From Colivivens sp963645405 (GTDB taxonomy: Bacteria > Bacteroidota > Bacteroidia > Bacteroidales > Bacteroidaceae), in contig CAVISR010000082.1 of NCBI GenBank assembly GCA_963645405.1, positions 1 through 13,111 on the forward strand: a stretch of 13,111 bases of DNA, read 5' to 3'. The notes under the pieces were generated by a model that made no database searches, had not been told where the DNA came from, and saw only the letters and a list, made by a program, of their open reading frames with translations. Shown one piece after another: positions 6,178 through 12,155 of this stretch (position 1 is its first letter; the number at the start of each line of letters is the position of its first letter). The translations under genes and the position numbers were made by a program.

Positions 6178-7245
6178 TTATATTTCTTTGTTCTCTGTCG
6201 GTTGTGAATCTGCATTGAGCAAGTCTTTGTAAGCCTCAAATGCTTTCTTCGCAATCTCTATTGCCTCGTCCATGGAGCAATGGAGCTGACCTCCGGCTGC
6301 ATTGAGATGTCCTCCACCATTGAAGAAGTCGGCTGCAACCTTGTTTGCCGGGAAATCGTCCACCGAACGCAGTGACACGAATATGCGCGGCTTCTCGGTG
6401 TCCTCACGCATGAAGATGGATAGGCGCAAACCTTTTATCTGCAGTGGCATGTTCACAACTCCCTCAGTATCACCCTTCAGATAGCGAAATCGCTGGAGCT
6501 CCTCGCGCTTGAGTGTGAAGAGCGATGCGTGGCATTCGGGGAACACCTGCAGCTTCTCGGAGAAGATGTAGCCAAGCAGGCGGAAACGTGCCTCGGTGTA
6601 GTTGTTGTAGATGCGGCGTATGATTTTGTCCTTGTCGATGCCTTTCTTCAGCAACTCGGCGATAATCATGAAGATGTCGGGGTCGTTGGAGTTGTAGGAA
6701 AACTGTCCTGTGTCGGTGCACATGCCTGCAAAGAGGTCCTCGGCACAAGCCTTGGTGATTTGCGATGTGCCGCCCATGGCATCGATGAGCCGGAACACCA
6801 GTTCGCACGTGCTGCTGGCTGACGGGTCGGAAATCGTGAGGTTGCAGAAACCTTTCTGGGGATGCAAGTGATGGTCAATCATCATCTTACGGGCTTTCGA
6901 CGCAACCACCAGTCCTTCGAGTTCGTCGAGTCGGCTCGGCTCGTTGAGGTCGAGCACCACCACCAGGTCGGCATAAGCGAGAAGCGAACGGGCTTTGGCA
7001 CGGTGGAAATCGTACTGCACGATGCGGTCAGCGTCCTTCATCCAGCGGAGGAAGTCGGGAAAGTAGTTGGGCACAACCACCGTAGCCATCTTCCCCTTCT
7101 TGCGCAGATATTCGTAGAAGGCAAGCGACGAACCGATGGCATCGCCGTCGGGCGACACATGAGTCACAATCACCACACTGCGGCAAGCGTCAATCATGCG
7201 CTTCGCCTCTGTCACTTCGTTGTATGATATTTTCTGAGTAAGCAT
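6178..7245 (-). CDS. nrnA: DHH/DHHA1 phosphoesterase (NrnA-like)
   Basis: This cytoplasmic DHH-subfamily-1 phosphoesterase resembles bifunctional oligoribonuclease/pAp phosphatases (NrnA), which finish RNA turnover by degrading very short oligonucleotides and may hydrolyse pAp or cyclic dinucleotide products. The 355-residue length is typical. Metal-site motifs are THVSPDGDAIGS (28-39), DLNEPSRLD (99-107), the DHH triplet (124-126) and MCTDTGQFSY (175-184). The C-terminal DHHA1 substrate-binding motif NGGGHLNAAGG is at 309-319. Which activity dominates cannot be read from sequence. A candidate promoter lies 60-90 bases upstream. The gene is the first of the leftward set and diverges from rpe; the GH97 gene follows after 33 bases. 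Confidence 0.92.
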   Translation of the reverse strand: MLTQKISYNEVTEAKRMIDACRSVVIVTHVSPDGDAIGSSLAFYEYLRKKGKMATVVVPNYFPDFLRWMKDADRIVQYDFHRAKARSLLAYADLVVVLDLNEPSRLDELEGLVVASKARKMMIDHHLHPQKGFCNLTISDPSASSTCELVFRLIDAMGGTSQITKACAEDLFAGMCTDTGQFSYNSNDPDIFMIIAELLKKGIDKDKIIRRIYNNYTEARFRLLGYIFSEKLQVFPECHASLFTLKREELQRFRYLKGDTEGVVNMPLQIKGLRLSIFMREDTEKPRIFVSLRSVDDFPANKVAADFFNGGGHLNAAGGQLHCSMDEAIEIAKKAFEAYKDLLNADSQPTENKEI

Positions 7246-7305
7246 ACCTTATTTATATAAAGATTGGCATGAAACCGACCTGCGGTCCCAATTCTGTTTT
7301 GAACT

Positions 7306-7337
7306 GCAAAGGTAACACATTTTCCTCAAACTTCAAG
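7306..7337 (-). promoter_or_regulatory. Candidate Bacteroidetes promoter for nrnA
   Basis: On the minus strand TACCTTTGC (7314 to 7306) fits the -7 consensus TAnnTTTG of the Bacteroidetes primary sigma factor. CTTG (7337 to 7334), 19 bases upstream, is an imperfect -33 element (TTTG). Transcription would start near 7300, leaving a leader of about 55 bases before the ATG at 7245. The -7 element is convincing; the -33 element is weak. Confidence 0.6.
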
Positions 7338-7406
7338 CATAAAACACGCATCAATTCAGAAAACATCAATTTTCTGCCCCACACAACAAATAAAAACACC
7401 GGTTTG

Positions 7407-7439
7407 TTTCATTGTTTCGCATAAATTGACTAACTTTGC
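7407..7439 (+). promoter_or_regulatory. Candidate Bacteroidetes promoter for rpe
   Basis: TAACTTTGC at 7431-7439 matches the -7 element TAnnTTTG. TTTC at 7407-7410, separated by 20 bases, is a one-mismatch -33 element. Transcription would begin about 7446, giving a leader of about 30 bases before the rpe ATG at 7476. It is divergent from the nrnA promoter, with about 90 bases between the two -7 elements. Confidence 0.7.
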
Positions 7440-7475
7440 ACGGAAATAGAAACAACCAAGAAACGGATTCAGAAG

Positions 7476-8123
7476 ATGATAGTTTCACCATCATTGCTTG
7501 CGGCTGACTTCACGCATTTGGACAAAGAAGTCGACATGATCAACCGGAGTGACGCCGACTGGCTTCACCTCGACATAATGGACGGGGTGTTCGTACCCAA
7601 CATAAGCTTTGGATTCTCAGTGCTCGAGAGCATCGCACCCATATGCAAGAAACCTATGGACGTGCATCTGATGATTGTACAGCCCGAGAAATTCATCGAC
7701 AAGCTGGCAACCCTGGGCGCGGAATTCATCAATGTGCACTACGAGGCTTGTCCCCACATCCACCGTGTCATACAGCAGATTCACGGTTGCGGACTCAAGG
7801 CGGCAGTGACCCTCAACCCAGGCACACCTGTCTGCATGCTCGACGACATCATCCAGGACGTGGAGATGGTGCTGCTGATGACCGTGAACCCCGGATTCGG
7901 CGGACAGAAATTCATCACCCACTCGCTCGACAAAGTGAAGCAACTGAGAGAGCTCATCAGTCGAACCGGTTCCAAGGCTCTCATCGAAGTCGACGGAGGA
8001 GTGAACGCCACCACTGCCCCACAGCTTGCCCAGGCAGGGGTCGACGCCATGGTTTCGGGCAGCTACATCTTCGGAGCAGACGACCCCAACGCAAACATCC
8101 GCTTCCTCAAAGGGCTGAAATAA
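7476..8123 (+). CDS. rpe: Ribulose-phosphate 3-epimerase
   Basis: This enzyme interconverts D-ribulose 5-phosphate and D-xylulose 5-phosphate in the pentose phosphate pathway, in the cytoplasm. The 215-residue TIM barrel is the usual length. Diagnostic motifs are SPSLLAADF (4-12), WLHLDIMDGVFVPN (29-42) with His31 and Asp33, DVHLM (62-66) with His64, VNPGFGGQKF (137-146, phosphate-binding side) and EVDGGV (171-176) with Asp173. His31, Asp33, His64 and Asp173 are the metal-binding and catalytic positions of the family, all intact. It is the first gene of the rightward set and has a good -7 element about 40 bases upstream. The lipoprotein gene follows after 139 bases, in which I see no clear terminator or promoter. 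Confidence 0.97.
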   Translation: MIVSPSLLAADFTHLDKEVDMINRSDADWLHLDIMDGVFVPNISFGFSVLESIAPICKKPMDVHLMIVQPEKFIDKLATLGAEFINVHYEACPHIHRVIQQIHGCGLKAAVTLNPGTPVCMLDDIIQDVEMVLLMTVNPGFGGQKFITHSLDKVKQLRELISRTGSKALIEVDGGVNATTAPQLAQAGVDAMVSGSYIFGADDPNANIRFLKGLK

Positions 8124-8262
8124 AGGCGCTTGATTGAAAAAAATGTACGGACAGGGATTCATCTACTCAAGGATTTGAACTGCAAGGCATTTGCTCAAAG
8201 AACAGATACAGAACGATTTCCTTATCGGACAGACATAAACAGAAGAAGAACTTACACACAAC

Positions 8263-8928
8263 ATGAAGAAAATCATATATTTCGCAATCGCACTGGTTGG
8301 CATCACTGCAACCTTCAGCTGCAACGACGAAGAAACCTATGCCGAGATGAAGAAGAAAGAAAAGCATGCAATCGAAAACTTCATCAAGGACAACGACTAC
8401 ACCGGACCCATAACCGTGATTACCGAGAAACAATTCGCGGCACAGGACTCCACCACCGACACCACACGCAACGAATTCGTGCTGTTTGAGGACGACGGAA
8501 TCTACATGCAGGTCATCAGTCGCGGCGAAGGTAAGTCGATGATTGAAATGTCGAAGGAACAGCCCGACAGCACTGTCAGCAAAAACATACTCTGCCGCTT
8601 CCTCGAATACGACATCGAAAGCGCAGAAGTGACAGCTACCAACAAATACAGCTCAAGCATCGTCGACAAGATGCTCTGCAAATACAAACACCGCGGACGC
8701 TCCTACACAGCCTCATTCACCTCGGGCATGATGCTGTCCACCTACAGCAGCGCCACAGTGCCGTCCGGTTGGCTCAAACCGCTCGACTACATCCGCCTCA
8801 CCAAAAATGCAGGACGCATAGCCAAAGTGCGACTTATCGTCCCACATTCGTCCGGCACCAGCAACGCACAAGGCTACGTGCTGCCAATGTACTACGAGAT
8901 AAGCTACCAACTGGCAATCAACGAGTAA
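8263..8928 (+). CDS. DUF4827-type lipoprotein
   Basis: This 221-residue protein resembles the DUF4827 family, known only from Bacteroidetes and of unknown function. An N-terminal signal (MKKIIYFAIALVGITATFSC) places a lipidation cysteine at residue 20. The following NDEE stretch is acidic, like the motif that directs lipoproteins to the cell surface in this phylum, so outer-membrane and possibly surface location is inferred. Recognisable family stretches are EKQFAAQDSTTDTTRNEFVLFEDDG (about 55-79), GRSYTASFTSGMMLSTYSS, VPSGWLKPLDYIRL and IAKVRLIVPHSSGTSNAQGYVLPMYYEISYQ at the end. No catalytic motif is apparent. It sits between rpe and the glmM-like gene in the same direction. Family assignment is from memory of the sequence pattern. 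Confidence 0.8.
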   Translation: MKKIIYFAIALVGITATFSCNDEETYAEMKKKEKHAIENFIKDNDYTGPITVITEKQFAAQDSTTDTTRNEFVLFEDDGIYMQVISRGEGKSMIEMSKEQPDSTVSKNILCRFLEYDIESAEVTATNKYSSSIVDKMLCKYKHRGRSYTASFTSGMMLSTYSSATVPSGWLKPLDYIRLTKNAGRIAKVRLIVPHSSGTSNAQGYVLPMYYEISYQLAINE

Positions 8929-9181
8929 GAAGCAAAAGGCTTTAGTGCTGAGCTGCTGAAAAGCAGGCTTCATCGTTGAAATTTGAAATTGAAGGGCAAA
9001 TAAATTCCTTCGGGTTCTGTGAAGTCACGGACATAAAAACAAAAGTCCCTACCCTTCTTAATGAACACAGCAAATGCCACAGCTGAAGGTCAGGAAAGAA
9101 ATACGGCTGAAGGCCGGAAAGAATAGTGAATGACAAAATATCTATTGAACAAAACGTACAGATAAATAAAACATACAGACA
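8929..9181. other. Spacer upstream of glmM
   Basis: No gene was found in these 253 bases. A hairpin with stem CTGCT/AGCAG and a GAAA loop lies at 8953-8966, extendable through a bulged G, but it has no T run and is only a weak terminator candidate. A pair of related segments lies at 9081-9102 and 9105-9125 (agctgaaggtcaggaaagaa against ggctgaaggccggaaagaa, one base shorter), spaced 24 bp. A shorter pair (aaaacgtacagat, aaaacatacagac) at 9151 and 9168 lies just before the start codon. No TAnnTTTG promoter was seen. Confidence 0.5.
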
Positions 9182-10576
9182 ATGAGTCTTATAAAGTCAA
9201 TATCAGGTATCAGAGGAACCATAGGCGGACAAGCCGGAGAAGGGCTCAACCCTCTCGACATCGTGAAGTTTACTGCCGCCTACGCCACACTCATACGCAA
9301 AACCACAAAGGTGGAAAGCAACAAGATTGTAGTAGGACGCGACGCACGCATCTCAGGCGAGATGGTGAAAGACGTCGTGTGCGGAACTCTCCTTGGAATG
9401 GGATTCGACGTGGTAAACATCGGACTGGCATCAACCCCGACCACAGAGATTGCAGTCACCATGGAAGGTGCTTGCGGAGGAATCATCATCACTGCCAGCC
9501 ACAACCCACGCCACTGGAACGCGCTCAAACTGCTCAACAACCGGGGCGAATTCCTCAATGCAGCCGAAGGAAACGAAGTGCTTGACATTGCCGAACGCGA
9601 AGATTTCAGCTTTGCCGATGTCGACCATCTCGGACACTACCGCGAAGACGACACTTACAACCAGCGACACATCGACCTCGTGCTCAACCTGCCGCTCGTA
9701 GATGTCGACGCAATCAAGAGCGCACAGTTCCACGTGGCTTTCGACTCTGTCAACTCCGTGGGAGGAATCATCCTGCCAATGTTGCTCAAGCAACTGGGCG
9801 TGGAAAAGATTACACCACTCTACGACGAGCCGACCGGAGACTTCCAGCACAATCCCGAACCGCTCGAGAAAAACCTTGGCGACATCATGAACCTCATGAA
9901 GCAAGGCAACCACGACGTAGGCTTCGTAGTTGACCCCGATGTCGACCGACTGGCAGTAATCTGCGAAAACGGACAGATGTATGGCGAGGAATACACACTC
10001 GTGACTGTGGCAGACTACATCCTCAGCATCACTCCGGGCAACACCGTCAGCAACCTCTCCTCCACCCGTGCCCTCCGCGATGTCACCGAGCGCTATGGAA
10101 AGCAATACAATGCAGCTGCCGTGGGCGAAGTCAACGTGGTGGCAAAGATGAAAGAGACCAATGCCATCATCGGCGGCGAAGGAAATGGCGGAGTAATCTA
10201 TCCGCAGGCACACTACGGACGCGATGCTCTCGTAGGCATTGCCCTCTTCCTCTCCCATCTCGCACACCTTGGATGCACGGTCAGCGAACTGCGGAAGACC
10301 TATCCCGAATATCAGATTGCGAAAAACCGCATCGACCTCGACCCTTCAACCGACGTTGACGCAATACTCAAGAAAGTGAAGGAGATGTTCGCATCCGACA
10401 GCAGCGTCAAGGTAAACGACATCGACGGAGTGAAGATAGACTTTGCCGACAAGTGGGTTCACCTCCGCAAGTCAAACACCGAACCGATAATCCGTGTCTA
10501 CAGCGAAGCACGAACCATTCAGGAAGCCGACGAACTCGGCAAAAAAATCATGGATGTAGTCTATTCTATGAGATAG
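9182..10576 (+). CDS. glmM: Phosphohexomutase, probable phosphoglucosamine mutase
   Basis: This alpha-D-phosphohexomutase probably converts glucosamine 6-phosphate to glucosamine 1-phosphate for UDP-GlcNAc, peptidoglycan and lipid A synthesis. Its 464 residues carry the four domain signatures: RGTIGG (11-16), the phosphoserine loop TASHNP (104-109, Ser106), the magnesium loop DPDVDR (251-256) and the C-terminal phosphate-binding loop SNTEPIIRVYSEA (431-443). The sugar-binding loop reads GEGNGG (332-337) rather than the GE-x-SGH of typical bacterial GlmM. In this it resembles archaeal-type GlmM/phosphomannomutase proteins, the form usual in Bacteroidetes. Glucosamine rather than mannose or glucose as substrate is therefore an inference. 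It is the last gene of the rightward set; the coding end is duplicated 30 bp downstream and followed by a hairpin. Confidence 0.88.
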   Translation: MSLIKSISGIRGTIGGQAGEGLNPLDIVKFTAAYATLIRKTTKVESNKIVVGRDARISGEMVKDVVCGTLLGMGFDVVNIGLASTPTTEIAVTMEGACGGIIITASHNPRHWNALKLLNNRGEFLNAAEGNEVLDIAEREDFSFADVDHLGHYREDDTYNQRHIDLVLNLPLVDVDAIKSAQFHVAFDSVNSVGGIILPMLLKQLGVEKITPLYDEPTGDFQHNPEPLEKNLGDIMNLMKQGNHDVGFVVDPDVDRLAVICENGQMYGEEYTLVTVADYILSITPGNTVSNLSSTRALRDVTERYGKQYNAAAVGEVNVVAKMKETNAIIGGEGNGGVIYPQAHYGRDALVGIALFLSHLAHLGCTVSELRKTYPEYQIAKNRIDLDPSTDVDAILKKVKEMFASDSSVKVNDIDGVKIDFADKWVHLRKSNTEPIIRVYSEARTIQEADELGKKIMDVVYSMR

Positions 10577-10611
10577 AAACAATTTACAGCCTATCCCATA
10601 AGATAGAAACA
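10561..10611. repeat. Duplicated 3' end of glmM, 30-bp period
   Basis: Bases 10561-10581, the last four codons and stop of glmM with flanking bases, match 10591-10611 at 18 of 21 positions. The end reads Tyr-Ser-Met-Arg-stop and the copy, in the same frame 30 bp on, reads Tyr-Pro-Ile-Arg-stop. Both have TAG followed by AAACA. The copy lies before the putative terminator hairpin. Confidence 0.8.
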
Positions 10612-10622
10612 GCATAAAAAAT

Positions 10623-10662
10623 CAGCCTTGACCTGTTGGGCTTTCCCTTCAGATTAAGGCTG
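10623..10662. terminator. Candidate terminator between convergent genes
   Basis: CAGCCTTGA (10623-10631) can pair with TTAAGGCTG (10654-10662), giving eight Watson-Crick pairs and one G-T pair around a 22-base loop. A run of A precedes the stem and a T-rich stretch (ttcttatata) follows. It lies 46 bases after the glmM stop and between convergent genes, so it could serve either strand. The long loop lowers confidence. Confidence 0.5.
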
Positions 10663-10670
10663 TTCTTATA

Positions 10671-10745
10671 TATTATCTCTGTTATATAGCCTCTGCAGAG
10701 TATTATCTCCGTTATAAAACCTTTGCCATATTACCTCAGCAGAGC
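10671..10745. repeat. 30-bp tandem repeat downstream of glmM
   Basis: Bases 10671-10686 (tattatctctgttata) recur at 10701-10716 with one mismatch, a 30-bp period. A third, shorter match (tattacctc) begins at 10729. The word ctctgcagag or cagcagag ends two of the units. The period equals that of the neighbouring glmM 3'-end duplication, though the sequence differs. Confidence 0.65.
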
Positions 10746-10785
10746 TGTTACTCGAGCAGATTCAGCTTTCCATTCCCAGCCAGCG

Positions 10786-11727
10786 TCAAACCATCTGATA
10801 AGGGAAGTCTATTTTTTGCAGGAAAGATTCAATGTCAGGACTGAACCGGTTTCCGCCTGTCACACACACAATCATCAGGCATCCGCCCAGGGCAAACATC
10901 ATCCTCTTGCGGATTTGCTTGTAGATAGTGCGTCGTGCATGGGCACTGCGCATATAAGCGCTTGTATCCGAATTGTACATCAATGGATAGACACGCTCAC
11001 GAATCATTCTCTCGGCAGTGTTCTTGTCAAGATAAACAAAGTGAGGACGGCATTTCTTCACACACTTCAGCATCGTACCCGATGAAGGACGGGTACCAGC
11101 TAACGTGAGATGGGCACCGATGGAGAAAGCAGCCAGCACATCAGTAGCGTCAATGCAACTGCTGTTGGCAAGGAACAAAGAAGGAATTCTCGAGTGGCGC
11201 AGACTCTCATACCTGGTTTTGATGCCACGGGCAGCCTTTATCACATCGCTCACCCTTACCGTCTCATGTTTCAGTTCATCGTTGCCAAGAAACTTGCGCC
11301 AAGCCAAGTCCTTGGTGTAATCAATCATGATGACGTCGGAGAGAGAAAAGTCGCGCACACTGAAATCAGCAGGAGTCTCCCCTTTCATATTCGTAAAGTC
11401 CTTGTCCAGTTCAATCGAGTCAAAGTCAAGGACTGCATCAGACTCCTCCATCAAACACGACCTCGTCCCATCGTCCACACCGTCGGGAATGACAACAGCA
11501 ACCGCACCGTAAGTGACAGCACCCACCAGTTTGATTGCCCACTCTGCAGTTCCCTCATTGGTTACAAGAACCTTGTCGTGAGCACTGATGCCATGCTGAG
11601 CCAACAACTGATGGATATATACAATCCCTTCTGTAAGCTGACAATAGTTCAGGTCCTCACCTATCGTGTAATTGGTAAGAGCCATTTCCTTACCGTTAAA
11701 CTTAAGCAAATTCTTTACTCCTTTCAT
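10786..11727 (-). CDS. Shortened ANL (AMP-binding-like) protein lacking P-loop
   Basis: This 313-residue protein resembles the N-terminal domain of long-chain acyl-CoA synthetases in the ANL superfamily. Stretches that align by eye are YCQLTEGIVYIHQLLAQHGI followed by DKVLVTNEGTAEWAIKLVGAVTYGAVAVVIP (28-80), DVIMIDYT (131-138), AAFSIGAHLTLAG (199-211) and CVTGGNRFSPDIESFLQKIDFPYQMV (288-313). The ATP-binding loop, normally YTSGTTG-x-PKG, reads YTKDLAW (137-143) here, without its Ser/Thr/Gly residues. The protein stops just where the YG-x-TE motif should begin and has no C-terminal domain, about half the usual length. It is therefore unlikely to be an active synthetase. It may be a pseudoenzyme or a decaying gene, but the frame is intact and it has a strong candidate promoter. 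It diverges from the LytTR gene. Confidence 0.65.
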   Translation of the reverse strand: MKGVKNLLKFNGKEMALTNYTIGEDLNYCQLTEGIVYIHQLLAQHGISAHDKVLVTNEGTAEWAIKLVGAVTYGAVAVVIPDGVDDGTRSCLMEESDAVLDFDSIELDKDFTNMKGETPADFSVRDFSLSDVIMIDYTKDLAWRKFLGNDELKHETVRVSDVIKAARGIKTRYESLRHSRIPSLFLANSSCIDATDVLAAFSIGAHLTLAGTRPSSGTMLKCVKKCRPHFVYLDKNTAERMIRERVYPLMYNSDTSAYMRSAHARRTIYKQIRKRMMFALGGCLMIVCVTGGNRFSPDIESFLQKIDFPYQMV

Positions 11728-11801
11728 CTCTCAATCTCTCAATTGCTTTATTCGTTTATACTGACGCTTTAATATACTGCATTTATTACTATATTTGTTT
11801 C

Positions 11802-11938
11802 CGCTCAGCGTTACTTGCTTTGCTTTGCGCTGTCTGCTCGGCTTTGCGTTACCTGATTTGTTGGTTTCAGCCGTTGCCTTGTTCGCTTCAACTGCCGCAT
11901 TGCTTCAGTCGTTCGAGCCACTTGTTTTAGCCTTGCTC
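11802..11938. repeat. Degenerate array of about 20-bp units in leader
   Basis: Related 15-base words start at 11802 (gctcagcgttacttg), 11822 (gctttgcgctgtctg), 11841 (gctttgcgttacctg), 11864 (gtttcagccgttgcc), 11885 (gcttcaactgccgca), 11902 (gcttcagtcgttcga) and 11924 (gttttagccttgctc). Spacings are 20, 19, 23, 21, 17 and 22. Seven copies in 137 bases give an average period near 20 bp. Unlike the arrays beside gene 3' ends, this one is upstream of its gene and would lie in its 5' leader. Confidence 0.6.
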
Positions 11939-12002
11939 TCTCCGCATACACTATCCATTCAATTGAAAAGAAGATTGCACACGTGCACCAAGCTTTTGCA
12001 CT

Positions 12003-12035
12003 GCAAAGTTACAAATTCACCTCTGTTGGGACAAA
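12003..12035 (-). promoter_or_regulatory. Bacteroidetes promoter for the ANL-like gene
   Basis: On the minus strand TTTG (12035 to 12032) is followed after 20 bases by TAACTTTGC (12011 to 12003). This matches the Bacteroidetes consensus TTTG-N19-21-TAnnTTTG at every defined position. Transcription would start near 11997, about 270 bases before the ATG at 11727. It is the best promoter match in the window. Confidence 0.75.
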
Positions 12036-12093
12036 TAACAATGACTGAAATTAAAAATATGTGGTGAATCATCGAGTTTTGGGACAAAAGCAG

Positions 12094-12101
12094 TATATTT
12101 G
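12094..12101 (+). promoter_or_regulatory. Candidate -7 element for the LytTR gene
   Basis: TATATTTG fits TAnnTTTG and lies 55 bases before the LytTR start codon. No good -33 element occurs 19-21 bases upstream; the nearest TTTG (12078-12081) is only 12 bases away and overlaps the second ttgggacaaa copy. An activator-dependent promoter would be consistent with the missing -33 box. Confidence 0.45.
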
Positions 12102-12155
12102 TGACGAAAATCACGATGAATTCATTTCATCCCACACAAGTAAAAGAAGAAAATC

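Larger units (their letters stand above)
11728..12155. other. Divergent spacer between ANL-like and LytTR genes
   Basis: This 428-base spacer has no supportable gene apart from very short frames, for example 17 codons on the minus strand starting ATGGATAGTG. It contains a strong leftward promoter (12003-12035), a candidate rightward promoter (12094-12101), two copies of ttgggacaaa (12026-12035 and 12079-12088), and a degenerate array of about seven 20-bp units at 11802-11938. From the leftward promoter the leader of the ANL-like gene would be about 270 bases and would carry the whole array. Confidence 0.6.

Noticed and set aside
9431..10267. 278-codon minus-strand frame opposite glmM
   Set aside because: Antisense shadow; glmM motifs are intact on the other strand.
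11790..11797. TATATTTG as a rightward promoter
   Set aside because: It fits the -7 pattern, but no plus-strand gene follows for more than 350 bases and a better element lies at 12094.
3752..12155. Two spacers of exactly 428 bases (3752-4179 and 11728-12155)
   Set aside because: The sequences share no alignment by eye; equal length is taken as coincidence.
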